NCBI RefSeq assembly: GCF_002813445.1
Contig: NZ_PHHD01000001.1
Location: forward strand, 6,728,798 to 6,792,797
Length of the DNA: 64,000 nt
Direction of reading: 5' to 3'
From: Pseudomonas tolaasii NCPPB 2192
GTDB lineage: Bacteria > Pseudomonadota > Gammaproteobacteria > Pseudomonadales > Pseudomonadaceae
The notes beneath the pieces were generated by a model. It was not told the DNA's origin, ran no database searches, and saw only the letters and a program-made list of their open reading frames with translations. This document shows, piece after piece, positions 34,643-43,581 of this stretch (position 1 is the stretch's first letter; every line of letters starts with the position of its first letter). A program made the position numbers and the translations under genes.

Positions 34643-35671
34643 ATGACCTCCAAGAACGATAAAAAATTGCGCACCACGGGTCGCCCGACCCTCAACGAAG
34701 TCGCCCGCCTGGCCGGCGTCAGCCCGATTACCGCCTCCCGCGCCTTGCGCGGCATCAGCACGGTGGCCACCGAACTGGTGGAAAAAGTGCAGCACGCCGC
34801 TGCCGAACTGAACTACGTGGTCAACCCCGCCGCCCGCGCGCTGGCGTCGGCGCAGAGCCATTCGGTGGTGGTGATTGTGCCGTCACTGTCGAACCTGTTG
34901 TTTATCGAAACCCTGGAAGCCATCCACCAGGTGCTTCGCCCGAAAGGCTTTGAAGTGCTGATCGGCAATTCCCACTATTCGCGCGACGAGGAAGAAAACC
35001 TGCTGCGCAATTACATGGCGTATCAGCCGCGTGGTTTGCTGCTGACCGGGTTTGACCGGACTGAAAGCGCACGACGGATGGTCGAGGCCAGTAATGTGCC
35101 GTGCGTGTACATGATGGACCTGGACCCGAATGCCGGGGTGAACTGCGTGGGGTTCTCGCAGTTGAACGCGGGCGAAACGGCGGCGGCGCATTTGCTGTCC
35201 CGTGGGCGCAAACGCCTGGCGTATATCGGCGCGCAGCTGGATCAGCGCACCTTGCTGCGTGGCGAGGGTTTCCGTCGCGCGTTGCAACAGGCGGGCCTGT
35301 ATGACCCGGCGCTGGAATTGCTGACGCCGCGCCCCTCTTCCGTGGGCCTGGGTGGCGAGTTGTTCTTGCAACTGCTGGCGGCGCATCCGGATGTGGATGC
35401 GATCTTCTTCGGCAACGACGACCTGGCCCAGGGCGCCCTGCTGGAAGCGTTGCGCCACGGCATCAAAGTGCCGGAGCAGGTGGCCGTGCTGGGCTTTAAC
35501 GACTTGCCCGCCTCTTCGTTTATGGTGCCGCGCTTGAGCAGCATCAGCACCCCGCGCGAAGCGATCGGGCGGCGCTCGGCGGAGCATTTGTTGACGATCA
35601 TGGCCGGCAACAAAATCGCCAAGCCGGTGGTGGACATGGGGTTTGAGTTGCAGGTGCGCGAGAGCACCTGA
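34643..35671 (+). CDS. gntR: LacI-family gluconate repressor
   Basis: A 342-residue LacI/GalR regulator: the N-terminal helix-turn-helix (TLNEVARLAGVSPITASRALRGISTVATELVEKV) is followed by a periplasmic-binding-protein-like effector domain ending FELQVREST. It is divergent from gntK and gntT. Three matching operators in the locus support repression relieved by gluconate or 6-phosphogluconate. I start at ATG 34643; an in-frame TTG at 34628 would add five residues. Confidence 0.93.
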   Translation: MTSKNDKKLRTTGRPTLNEVARLAGVSPITASRALRGISTVATELVEKVQHAAAELNYVVNPAARALASAQSHSVVVIVPSLSNLLFIETLEAIHQVLRPKGFEVLIGNSHYSRDEEENLLRNYMAYQPRGLLLTGFDRTESARRMVEASNVPCVYMMDLDPNAGVNCVGFSQLNAGETAAAHLLSRGRKRLAYIGAQLDQRTLLRGEGFRRALQQAGLYDPALELLTPRPSSVGLGGELFLQLLAAHPDVDAIFFGNDDLAQGALLEALRHGIKVPEQVAVLGFNDLPASSFMVPRLSSISTPREAIGRRSAEHLLTIMAGNKIAKPVVDMGFELQVREST

Positions 35672-35697
35672 CCTTCCAGGGCCAACCCCAGTCAACC

Positions 35698-36023
35698 TGT
35701 GGGAGCTGGCTTGCCTGCGATGGCGGTGTATCTGGCAGTGATGGGCTGACTGATCTGCCGTTATCCGAGCATAGACATCTACACACTTTAGACGGCGCTT
35801 AAACTGCAGGAAATATAGCTGTTGTGGCGAGCGGGCTTGCCCCGCGTTGGGCTGCGCAGCAGCCCCAATAAGAAAAATGCGGAGTATCAGGTACTCCGCA
35901 GAGGCTGGTTTTGGGGCTGCTACGCAGCCCAACGCGGGGCAAGCCCGCTCGCCACAGAGGGATTCGGTAGCCTGTGAACGTTGTGTAGATCCCTATGGCT
36001 ATCGCAGGCAAGCCAGCCCCACA
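35698..36023. repeat. Split REPIN, family A, with a nested palindromic element
   Basis: This fills the 366-base gap between gntR and a LysR gene. The left arm TGTGGGAGCTGGCTTGCC (35698-35715) and right arm ATCGCAGGCAAGCCAGCCCCAC (split as 36001-36022) are about 300 bases apart rather than the usual 90. Sequences near the arms, CATAGACATCTACACAC (35770 region) and GTTGTGTAGATCCCTATG (35980 region), are also inverted. The nested family B element at 35823-35956 accounts for most of the extra length. Confidence 0.75.
35823..35956. repeat. Family B long palindrome nested in a family A REPIN
   Basis: TGTGGCGAGCGGGCTTGCCC runs into GCTGCGCAGCAGCCCC on the left and is mirrored on the right by GGGGCTGCTACGCAGCCC and GGGCAAGCCCGCTCGCCACA. 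The arms are about 45 bases. The core holds TGCGGAGTA and TACTCCGCA around a 5-base loop. Shorter family B copies occur at 21133 and 46709. Confidence 0.85.
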
Positions 36024-36037
36024 GTTACTGTGCTCAA

Positions 36038-36913
36038 TTAAGGTGCTGAAGCCAGCCGCGCTACCAGCGCCGACGCCCCCTTTTGCAACGGCTGGTTCTT
36101 CAACCACACCGCATTCACCACCATCGCCAACCCGTTTTCGATGTTCTTGAAATTCAACCGCCGCAGCCGCCCTGCCGTCAGCAGCGGTGCCACCACTGAC
36201 TGCGGGAAATTGCCCCAGCCCAGGCCCGCTTCGACCATGTCCAGCGCCATGCCCAGGCTGTCGGTGCGCCAATAAGACTGCCCCACGAGCGGCCGACGAT
36301 CACTGAGGGGCATGTCCCGCCCGGCCACCAGAATCTGCCGTACCCGCACCAGGTCTTCCAGAAAGGGCTCACCACCGGCCTGCGGATGTTGCGGGCCGAT
36401 GCACGCGATCAACTGCTCGCTGCCAACAAACTGAAACCGTTCCAGCACATTGACCCGCAACCCGGCAAACACCACGCAAACCTGCACACGCCCGCTGTGA
36501 AGCAGTTGCAACACATCATCCTGCGGGGCGGTCAGCACTTCGATTTCCAGCAGCGGGAATTGCTCGCAGATGTCACCGATGGCGGCCAGTAAACGGCGGG
36601 TATTGATGTCCACCCCCACACCAATCGACAGCTTGCTCTCAAGCCCCTGAGACAGCTGCAACGCATGCACTTGCAACTGCTTGAGTTGCTCGGCCATCAA
36701 GCGCGCGTGAGGAATCAGCGCCAGCGCCAAATCAGTCGGCACCGGCTCGCGATGGCTGCGATCAAACAAGGCGTAACCCAACTCAGCCTCAAGGTTGGCA
36801 ATGCCCATGCTCACCGCCGAAGGCACCTTGCCCAAGGCCCGCGCCGCCGCCGAGAACGAGCCGCGCTCGACCACCGCCAGGAACACTTCAACGCTGTCGC
36901 TGGAAAAACTCAT
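36038..36913 (-). CDS. LysR family regulator of PACE copy 2
   Basis: A 291-residue LysR protein (MSFSSDSVEVFLAVVERGSFSAAARALGKVPSAVSMGIANLEAELG). The ATG at 36913 gives the normal length. It shares GSFSAAAR and LGK with the LysR beside the first PACE gene. It is divergent from the PACE gene at 37024 (110 bases apart) and very likely controls it. Confidence 0.9.
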   Translation of the reverse strand: MSFSSDSVEVFLAVVERGSFSAAARALGKVPSAVSMGIANLEAELGYALFDRSHREPVPTDLALALIPHARLMAEQLKQLQVHALQLSQGLESKLSIGVGVDINTRRLLAAIGDICEQFPLLEIEVLTAPQDDVLQLLHSGRVQVCVVFAGLRVNVLERFQFVGSEQLIACIGPQHPQAGGEPFLEDLVRVRQILVAGRDMPLSDRRPLVGQSYWRTDSLGMALDMVEAGLGWGNFPQSVVAPLLTAGRLRRLNFKNIENGLAMVVNAVWLKNQPLQKGASALVARLASAP

Positions 36914-37023
36914 CACGCCACCTGTCAATAAAACTGAAAGCTGCTGGCTTTTTGTGTCAGCCACATTGACGCTATCTTCCGCGCCATCAGACGTTCCTGT
37001 CACCCGAAAAAAGAGGAAATGGT

Positions 37024-37458
37024 ATGCAAGGCGTGAAACGCAAGCTGGTGTATGTGTCGCTGTTCGAGCTGATCGGCATGACCTTTTCGGCCCTCGGCCT
37101 GGCGCTGCTGTCCGGCGCGCACCCGTCCAGCACCGGGCCACTGGCCGTGGTGATCACCACCATCGCCGTGACCTGGAACTTCATCTACACCTCGCTGTTC
37201 GAGCGCTGGGAAAGCCGCCAGCGTGACCGCACGCGCACGGTCAAACGCCGTATTGCCCACGCCGTGGGGTTCCAGCTGACGTTGATCGTGTTCCTGATTC
37301 CGCTGATCGCCTGGTGGATGAACGTGAGCCTGGCGCAGGCCTTCCTCCTCGACCTGGCGCTGATCCTGTTCATCCCCTGCTACACCTTTGTTTTCAACTG
37401 GCTGTTCGACCGCACTTTCGGCCTGCCCGCCTCGGCGCTGCCAGCAACATCTGCGTAG
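37024..37458 (+). CDS. PACE family efflux transporter (copy 2)
   Basis: A 144-residue inner-membrane protein of two tandem transmembrane pairs: RKLVYVSLFELIGMTFSALGLALLSG with VVITTIAVTWNFIYTSLFERWE, and RIAHAVGFQLTLIVFLIPLIAWWMN with AFLLDLALILFIPCYTFVFNWLFD. The first-half ELIG and internal FERWE acid pattern agree with AceI-like biocide or polyamine exporters. The family features match copy 1, but the two are clearly diverged. It is driven from the shared intergenic region with the LysR gene. Confidence 0.88.
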   Translation: MQGVKRKLVYVSLFELIGMTFSALGLALLSGAHPSSTGPLAVVITTIAVTWNFIYTSLFERWESRQRDRTRTVKRRIAHAVGFQLTLIVFLIPLIAWWMNVSLAQAFLLDLALILFIPCYTFVFNWLFDRTFGLPASALPATSA

Positions 37459-37517
37459 CGCCAACCGGGCACCGCTGTTAGATTCCCATGGGTCATCTCC
37501 TTTGCCAGGAAAGCACC

Positions 37518-38150
37518 ATGGGACATTCTCTGAAAATCTTGGGTCGCACCTCCTCCATAAACGTACGAAAAGTCCTTTGGACCTGCCAGGAACTGGGCAT
37601 CGACTACACCCGCGAAGACTGGGGCATGGGGTTCAGCCCCACCCAGTCGCCGGAATTCCTGGCCCTGAACCCCAACGCCCAGGTGCCGGTGCTGATCGAC
37701 GACCACGGTGTGCTGTGGGAATCCAACACCATTTGCCGCTACCTCGTCAGCCTTTACCAACGCCACGACCTGCTGCCCGCCGAACCCGCGCCCCGGGCGA
37801 AGGTGGAGCAGTGGATGGACTGGCAAGCCACCGAACTCAACCCTTCGTGGGGTTATGCCTTTCACGCGTTGGTGCGCCAAAACCCGGATTACCAGGACCC
37901 GCAACGGCTGAAAGCGGGCGTGCAAGCCTGGAATGACAAGATGGGCCTGCTCGAACAGCAGTTGCTCAAGACCGGCGCCTACGTGGCCGGCAACGAATTC
38001 ACCCTGGCCGACATCCTCGTCGGCCTCTCGGTACACCGCTGGCGCAATGCGCCGCTGGAGCATCCGCCCTACCCCGCCGTTGAAGCCTATTACCAACGCC
38101 TGAGCGGGCGCCAAGGCTTCAAGACTTTTGCCCTCGACGGCCATAACTAA
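37518..38150 (+). CDS. Glutathione S-transferase family protein
   Basis: A 210-residue GST: thioredoxin-like N-terminus (MGHSLKILGRTSSINVRKVLWTCQELGIDYTREDW ... PNAQVPVLIDDHGVLWESNTICRYLV) and all-helical C-terminus (FTLADILVGLSVHRWR). The N-terminal Ser in RTSSIN suggests a Ser-type active site. AGGAA precedes ATG 37518; the longer frame to 37488 is rejected. It is the first gene of a possible operon with an epimerase (14 bases away) and an MFS gene. Confidence 0.9.
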   Translation: MGHSLKILGRTSSINVRKVLWTCQELGIDYTREDWGMGFSPTQSPEFLALNPNAQVPVLIDDHGVLWESNTICRYLVSLYQRHDLLPAEPAPRAKVEQWMDWQATELNPSWGYAFHALVRQNPDYQDPQRLKAGVQAWNDKMGLLEQQLLKTGAYVAGNEFTLADILVGLSVHRWRNAPLEHPPYPAVEAYYQRLSGRQGFKTFALDGHN

Positions 38151-38163
38151 AACAGGACTCACC

Positions 38164-38901
38164 GTGAAAGGACTCAACGTACTGCTTACCGGTACCTGCG
38201 GCAGAATCGGCAAGACGTTTTTCGAAGCCTCGAAAGACCGCTACCGCTTCACCCTCACCGACCGCGTTGCGCCGGATTTCGCCCTGGGCGAGCACCGCTT
38301 TGTCAGCGCCGATCTCAGTGACAAATCCAGCCTTGCGGCCCTGCTCGACGGCATCGACGTGATCGTGCACCTCTCGGGCATCCCCCACGCCAGCGCCGCG
38401 TTCGACGAATTGTTGCCCAACAACATCCTCGCCACCACCTACCTGTTCGAAGCCGCCGTGGCCGCCGGCGTGAACCGTTTGGTGTTTGCCAGCAGCGCGC
38501 AAACCATTGAAGGCTACCCGGTGGACCGCCAGATCACACCGGGCATGCAGGTGATGCCCGCCAACCTGTACGGCGTGAGCAAATGCTACGGCGAGGCGCT
38601 GTGCAGCTATTACGCGGCGAAAACGTCCTTGTCGACGATTGCCCTGCGCATCGGCGCCTTCGAATTCCCTGAAACCCCCGACCTGAATAACGCCCGCGAC
38701 CTCAGCGCCTGGCTCAGCCCGCGTGATGCCGTGCAACTGCTGCAGCGTTCCGTGGAAGCCGAAGGCGTAAAACACCTGATCGCCCACGGCATTTCGAATA
38801 ACCGTTTCAAGCGCCTGGACCTGAGCGAAACCACCCGCGTGTTGGGCTACCAACCCGTGGACGATGCCTTCCAGACCTTCGAAATCCCGATCACCTACTG
38901 A
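38164..38901 (+). CDS. NAD(P)-dependent epimerase/dehydratase (extended SDR)
   Basis: A 245-residue protein starting at GTG 38164 (reading VKGLNVLLTGTCGRIGKTFFEA). The dinucleotide motif GTCGRIG and the YxxxK pair in ANLYGVSKCYGEAL are present. The latter lies near SSAQTIEGYP, as in UDH-like uronate dehydrogenases and UDP-glucose epimerase relatives. The substrate is unproven. It lies 13 bases after the GST gene and 11 before the MFS gene, so the three are probably co-transcribed. Confidence 0.85.
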   Translation: MKGLNVLLTGTCGRIGKTFFEASKDRYRFTLTDRVAPDFALGEHRFVSADLSDKSSLAALLDGIDVIVHLSGIPHASAAFDELLPNNILATTYLFEAAVAAGVNRLVFASSAQTIEGYPVDRQITPGMQVMPANLYGVSKCYGEALCSYYAAKTSLSTIALRIGAFEFPETPDLNNARDLSAWLSPRDAVQLLQRSVEAEGVKHLIAHGISNNRFKRLDLSETTRVLGYQPVDDAFQTFEIPITY

Positions 38902-38912
38902 GCCTGACCTTC

Positions 38913-40322
38913 ATGCCCGTACTCTCTGCCGCCGATGGCATCGACCCGGTCCGCGCCGCCCATATCAGCGCACGCATCGACCGCCTGCCCGCCGTGGCGA
39001 CCCTCTGGCGCCTGGTGGCGCTGCTGTCGATTGGCGGTTTTTTCGAACTGTATGACCTGTTCCAGACCGCCTACATCAGCCCCGGCCTGATCAGCGACGG
39101 GCTCTTTCACACCGGCAGCGAGGGCGTGTTCGGCTTCTCCGACCAGGCCGCCTTCGCCTCGGCAACCTTTCTCGGCCTGTTCCTCGGCGCCAGCCTGCTC
39201 AGCCCGATTGCCGACCGCTTCGGGCGCCGCGCGATCTTCACCTTTGCGCTGATCTGGTACACGGTCGCCACGGTACTGATGGGCATTCAGACCTCCGCAC
39301 TGGGCATTATCTGCATGCGTTTTCTGGTGGGCATCGGCCTGGGCATCGAGCTGGTGACCATCGACGCCTACCTCTCGGAACTGGTGCCCAAACGCATGCG
39401 CAGCTCGGCGTTTGCCTTCGCGTTTTTCATCCAGTTTCTGTCGGTGCCGGCGGTGGCGTTGATGTCGTGGTGGCTGGTGCCCCAATCGCCGTTCGGCATT
39501 TCCGGCTGGCGCCTGGTGGTGTTGAGCAGTGCGGTGTTTGCGCTGTTTATCTGGCAACTGCGCAAACGCTTGCCGGAGTCACCGCGCTGGCTGGCGCAAA
39601 AAGGCCGCTTTGACGAAGCCGATGTGATCATGAACCGCCTGGAGGCACGCTGTGAGCAGGATCATGGCAAGCCGCTGGACGCCCCCGAACCGGAAGCTGT
39701 CAGCGTGCAGGGCAGCGGGCGCTTTGCCGATATCTGGCAACCGCCGTACCGCCGTCGCGCATTGATGCTGATTGTGTTCCATGTGTTCCAGGCCATCGGC
39801 TTTTTCGGCTTCGGCAACTGGTTGCCGGCGCTGCTGTCGGGCCAGGGCGTGAGCGTGACCCACAGTTTGCTTTACGCCTTCATCATCACCCTCGCCTACC
39901 CGCTCGGGCCGTTGCTGTTTGTGAAGGTGGCCAACCGCTTTGAAAACAAATGGCAGATTGTCGGCTCGGCGTTGGGCGCGATGGTGTTCGGCAGCTTGTT
40001 CGCGTTGCAAACCACGGCGGTGGGGCTGGTGATTTGCGGGGTGATGATCACGTTCTGCAATGCCTGGCTGAGCTTCAGTTATCACTCCTACCAGAGCGAA
40101 CTGTTCCCCACCAACATCCGCGCGCGGGCGGTGGGGTTCTGTTATTCGTTCAGCCGCTTGTCCACGGTGTTCAGCAGTTTGTTGATCGGTTTTATCCTCG
40201 AACACCTGGGCACGCCGGGTGTACTGGCGTTTATTGCCAGCAGCATGTTGATCGTGATGGTCACCATCAGCTGGTTCGGGCCGCGCACGCGCAACCTGGC
40301 GCTGGAAAACATCGCCCACTGA
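38913..40322 (+). CDS. MFS transporter (metabolite:H+ symporter type)
   Basis: A 469-residue inner-membrane protein with 12 predicted helices. Loop motifs DRFGRRAIFTFALIWYT after helix 2 and YLSELVPKRMRS between helices 4 and 5 are typical of the sugar/metabolite-H+ symporter group; ESPRWLAQKGRFDEADV is the central loop. It sits at the end of the GST-epimerase gene set. The ligand may be the epimerase substrate, but that is an inference. Confidence 0.9.
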   Translation: MPVLSAADGIDPVRAAHISARIDRLPAVATLWRLVALLSIGGFFELYDLFQTAYISPGLISDGLFHTGSEGVFGFSDQAAFASATFLGLFLGASLLSPIADRFGRRAIFTFALIWYTVATVLMGIQTSALGIICMRFLVGIGLGIELVTIDAYLSELVPKRMRSSAFAFAFFIQFLSVPAVALMSWWLVPQSPFGISGWRLVVLSSAVFALFIWQLRKRLPESPRWLAQKGRFDEADVIMNRLEARCEQDHGKPLDAPEPEAVSVQGSGRFADIWQPPYRRRALMLIVFHVFQAIGFFGFGNWLPALLSGQGVSVTHSLLYAFIITLAYPLGPLLFVKVANRFENKWQIVGSALGAMVFGSLFALQTTAVGLVICGVMITFCNAWLSFSYHSYQSELFPTNIRARAVGFCYSFSRLSTVFSSLLIGFILEHLGTPGVLAFIASSMLIVMVTISWFGPRTRNLALENIAH

Positions 40323-40454
40323 CGGCAAGGGTTAGCCGCCGGCGGGACAATCATTGCCGCGCTGGCCTGGCCATCCCCAATAAAACCGGGGGTGGCGCAC
40401 CCGGCATGCTATTTGCTCCTCCTGTCGGACCGAACACATCCCAGGTGAGCAATC

Positions 40455-40979
40455 ATGCTGATCAACAACAACACCCAAGCCGCATCCTCCACTGTGCAAC
40501 AGCTCAAGCGCCCCGACCTGGACCCGGCCAACGCTGCCGCCAGCACGCTGTACAGCGGCGCCCTGCAAGCGGCGCAACAATCGGTTACGGTGCCGACGGC
40601 GCAAACCCAACTGGACAAGGCCAACGACCGTATCGACGAAGCGTTTGCCAAGACTCGCGTTCAGTTGCAAGCCACCACGGCAGCCTCTGCGCCGGCGACC
40701 CCACCGGCCACGGATGTACCGGCCAACGGTTCGTCTTCCAGCACCGCGCGGGCTGATTTCACCGATTACATGAACAAATCGCCCGCCGAACGCATTCGCG
40801 AACAACTGCTCAAGGAACAGGGTTTGACGGAAGCCGAAGTGCAGGCAATGCCGAAGGAAAAGCAGGACGCGATCGCCAAGGAAGTGGCTGACCGGGTGAA
40901 GCAGCAGCAAGAGCAGCAGGTCGCCGCGAAAACCAGCGACCCGGCGCAGGCGGTGAAAGAAACCCTGGCGGCGATCTAA
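40455..40979 (+). CDS. Conserved hypothetical protein, Gln/Ala-rich
   Basis: A 174-residue soluble protein (MLINNNTQAASSTVQQL...). The first part is Ala/Gln/Thr-rich and probably flexible. The C-terminal half (about 100-174) is charged and helical (SPAERIREQLLKEQGLTEAEVQAMPKEKQDAIAKEVADRV), a coiled-coil type. It looks like a Pseudomonas-conserved protein of unknown role, followed by a REPIN. Confidence 0.7.
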   Translation: MLINNNTQAASSTVQQLKRPDLDPANAAASTLYSGALQAAQQSVTVPTAQTQLDKANDRIDEAFAKTRVQLQATTAASAPATPPATDVPANGSSSSTARADFTDYMNKSPAERIREQLLKEQGLTEAEVQAMPKEKQDAIAKEVADRVKQQQEQQVAAKTSDPAQAVKETLAAI

Positions 40980-41012
40980 GCCACACCGCAATAAAGATGC
41001 AGGACCGGCTTG

Positions 41013-41099
41013 TGTGGGAGCTGGCTTGCCTGCGATAGCATCAACTCGGTCTACCTGTTTTACCGAGGTGTCTGCATCGCAGGCAAGCCAGCTCCCACA
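41013..41099. repeat. REPIN, family A copy 8
   Basis: Complete family A doublet between the hypothetical gene and the minus-strand bdlA-like gene. Confidence 0.9.
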
Positions 41100-41128
41100 T
41101 GACTTCGGTTGTCACATAAGCCTTGGGT

Positions 41129-42448
41129 TTATTGCAGTTGCAACGTCGAGTTGAACTGGCTGATAGCATCCACCACATGCCGTGACCCTTGCTGAATCTC
41201 CTGGATCACCTGCCCCGCCTCGTTCGCCAATTCCACCCCCAGCCCCGTGCGGCTCAAGCTCGACTGCATGCTCGACACCGCGCTCAGCGACAGGTCGTGG
41301 TTCTTGCGCACCACGTCCACAATCTCCACCGTCGCCTGGCTCGTCCGAGCCGCAAGGCTGCGCACTTCGTCGGCCACCACCGCAAAGCCACGCCCGTGTT
41401 CGCCGGCCCGCGCCGCTTCAATCGCTGCGTTGAGCGCCAGCATGTTGGTTTGCTCGGCAATGCTGCGGATGGTCTGCACGATGGCGCCGATGATGTCCGA
41501 CTGTTTGCTCACCGCGTCAATGCTCTGGGCAGCCTGATTCAGGTCGTGGGAAATTTCCTCGATGATCTGCACGGTTTGCTGCACCACCTCCGAGCCCTTG
41601 CGCGCGCAAGCGTCGTTTTGTACCGACGTAGCGTGGGCAGAGTCGGCGGCGGTGCGCAACGTAGTGACTTGGTCGGTGATATCACTGGCGAACTTCACCA
41701 CTTTGTACAGGCGCCCGTTGGTGTCGAAGATCGGGTTGTAGGACGCTTCCAGAAACAGGGTTTTGCCGTATTTGTTTTTGCGCTCAAAACGGTGGGAGTG
41801 ATATTCGCCACGGTTGAGCGAGGCCCAGAAAGCCTTGTACGCCGGCGATTCAACCTCGGCGCGATGGCAAAACATGCTGTGGTGCTGGCCGATGATTTCT
41901 TCACGCGAGTACTGCACGGTGCGCAGGAAATTCTCGTTGGCGTTGATGATCTGGCCCTGAGGCGTGAACTCGATAACCGCCATGGAACGGCTGATGGCGT
42001 CGATCAGGCTCTGGTTTTCATGTTCGTGGTGCACGCGGGCGGAAATGTCCGACGCCACCTTGATCACGCTCTGCACCTGGTTGTCGCTGCCCCGCACCGG
42101 CATGTAACTGGCTTCAAGCCACACTTCCTCACCGCGCTTGTTCAGGCGCATGAACGTGCCGCTGAGCGCCTCGCCCCGCGCCAGGTCACGCCATAGCTTG
42201 GCGTAGGCCTCGGTATGGGTGTAGGCCTCGTCGCAGAAGATCCGGTGATGTTTGCCACGAATCTCCTCGGCGCTATACCCCATCGCTTTGCAGAAATTTT
42301 CGTTGGCATCGAGAATCACGCCGTTGCGGTCGAACTCGATCATTGCCATGGAACGGCTGATGGCGGCGAGTTTGGCGTTGGCTTCGGTGAGGGCACAGGA
42401 GAAACGTTCGATTTCTAGCAGGTCGGATTTGTGCTGGCGGTTAAACAT
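41129..42448 (-). CDS. bdlA: BdlA-like PAS-PAS-MCP chemoreceptor (copy 2)
   Basis: A soluble 439-residue receptor, exactly the length of copy 1. Two PAS domains open with AAISRSMAMIEFDRNGVILDANENF and DAISRSMAVIEFTPQGQIINANENF. The signalling domain tip is EQTNMLALNAAIEAARAGEHGRGFAVVADEVRSLA. There is no membrane helix. The ATG at 42448 is preceded by an AAGGGTGA site; an upstream frame to 42493 adds 15 residues. The family links it to c-di-GMP and biofilm dispersal or aerotaxis. No leader structure like that of copy 1 was found. Confidence 0.85.
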   Translation of the reverse strand: MFNRQHKSDLLEIERFSCALTEANAKLAAISRSMAMIEFDRNGVILDANENFCKAMGYSAEEIRGKHHRIFCDEAYTHTEAYAKLWRDLARGEALSGTFMRLNKRGEEVWLEASYMPVRGSDNQVQSVIKVASDISARVHHEHENQSLIDAISRSMAVIEFTPQGQIINANENFLRTVQYSREEIIGQHHSMFCHRAEVESPAYKAFWASLNRGEYHSHRFERKNKYGKTLFLEASYNPIFDTNGRLYKVVKFASDITDQVTTLRTAADSAHATSVQNDACARKGSEVVQQTVQIIEEISHDLNQAAQSIDAVSKQSDIIGAIVQTIRSIAEQTNMLALNAAIEAARAGEHGRGFAVVADEVRSLAARTSQATVEIVDVVRKNHDLSLSAVSSMQSSLSRTGLGVELANEAGQVIQEIQQGSRHVVDAISQFNSTLQLQ

Positions 42449-42615
42449 GGTCAGATCACCCTTGATTCCCGGCGCCTTGAAGGCGCATTCCATTCATTTT
42501 TTGGATAGTGCTGGCAAACCTTCATGGGGAAATAACCATCCGAAACGCTTTAAATGCCAAACGTCATCAACGGTTCTGAGTCAGCATAGACAGGGCTTGA
42601 CGCTATGCAAGGCCA

Positions 42616-43485
42616 CTAGTCAGCGAGCATTTTTAACAATGCATTAACCGCCGCAGAAGGCGGGCGGGTTTGTGAACCGACCAAGGCAAACTCACGATGC
42701 AACGGCTCCGTCAGCGGCATCACGCGCAGGCCGTTGCGTTGGGTGGGCAGGGCCATTTCCGGCACCAGCGTCACGCCGACGCCTTCGCGCACCAGGCTGT
42801 AGGCGCTGTTGAATTCCCGCACCTCCACGCGAACATCGCGCAGGGCCAGGCCTGCTGCGGTGCCCAGGCTGCGGGCGTTGGCGGTACAGCCGCCGGTGGC
42901 AAGCACGAAGGGTTGCTCCAGCAGTTCGGCCAGGGTCACGGTTGCGTCGGCCGGGCGTTGGGCGATGGGGTGACCGACGGGCAACACGGCCATCCAGAAG
43001 TCGCGGCCCAGCACCGTGGCGTTGCGCTCGGGCTTGGGGTTGAGTACGACGCCCAGATCGATCAGGTCGGCGTCGAGCAAGGCATGCACTTCGCTGTCGG
43101 TCACATCCAGGGTGGTGACGTCGATACCCGGGTGCAGCTGGCGGAAACGTTGCAGCAAGGGCGTCAGAAACGTCGCCAGCACCATCGGGAAGCTGGCAAT
43201 GCGAATGCTCCCACGCAACGAAGGTCGCGCTTCGTCCACGGTGGTGCGAATCGTCTGCAGGGCCGCCATCATCACCCGCGCCTGCTCAATCACAGTCAAC
43301 CCCAACGCGGTGGGCAAGGTCTTGCGCGGTTCGCGGGTAAACAGTTGCGCACCCAGCGTGCTTTCCATGGACGCCATGGCCTGGCTGGCGGCGGATTGGG
43401 TCATGCCCACCTGCTCGGCGGCGGCGGTAATGCTGCCGTGATCGGCCACGGCCACCAGCAAGCGCCAGTGCATCAGGTTCATCAT
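42616..43485 (-). CDS. LysR family regulator (divergent from GST)
   Basis: A 289-residue LysR protein (MMNLMHWRLLVAVADHGSITAAAEQVGMTQSAASQAMASMESTLGAQLF; the helix-turn-helix spans about 5-60). The effector pocket follows. It is divergent from the GST gene at 43582, with about 96 bases between starts, so GST is the likely target. The start could be either adjacent ATG (43485 or 43482). Confidence 0.9.
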   Translation of the reverse strand: MMNLMHWRLLVAVADHGSITAAAEQVGMTQSAASQAMASMESTLGAQLFTREPRKTLPTALGLTVIEQARVMMAALQTIRTTVDEARPSLRGSIRIASFPMVLATFLTPLLQRFRQLHPGIDVTTLDVTDSEVHALLDADLIDLGVVLNPKPERNATVLGRDFWMAVLPVGHPIAQRPADATVTLAELLEQPFVLATGGCTANARSLGTAAGLALRDVRVEVREFNSAYSLVREGVGVTLVPEMALPTQRNGLRVMPLTEPLHREFALVGSQTRPPSAAVNALLKMLAD

Positions 43486-43581
43486 GGCAGTAGCTGTCCT
43501 TATGGATAGGGTCTGAAGGTTTAATTTTACGCACGGTGCCATGCCCACGAGACTGGCGCAAATTCAACGGAGTACCTTTAG

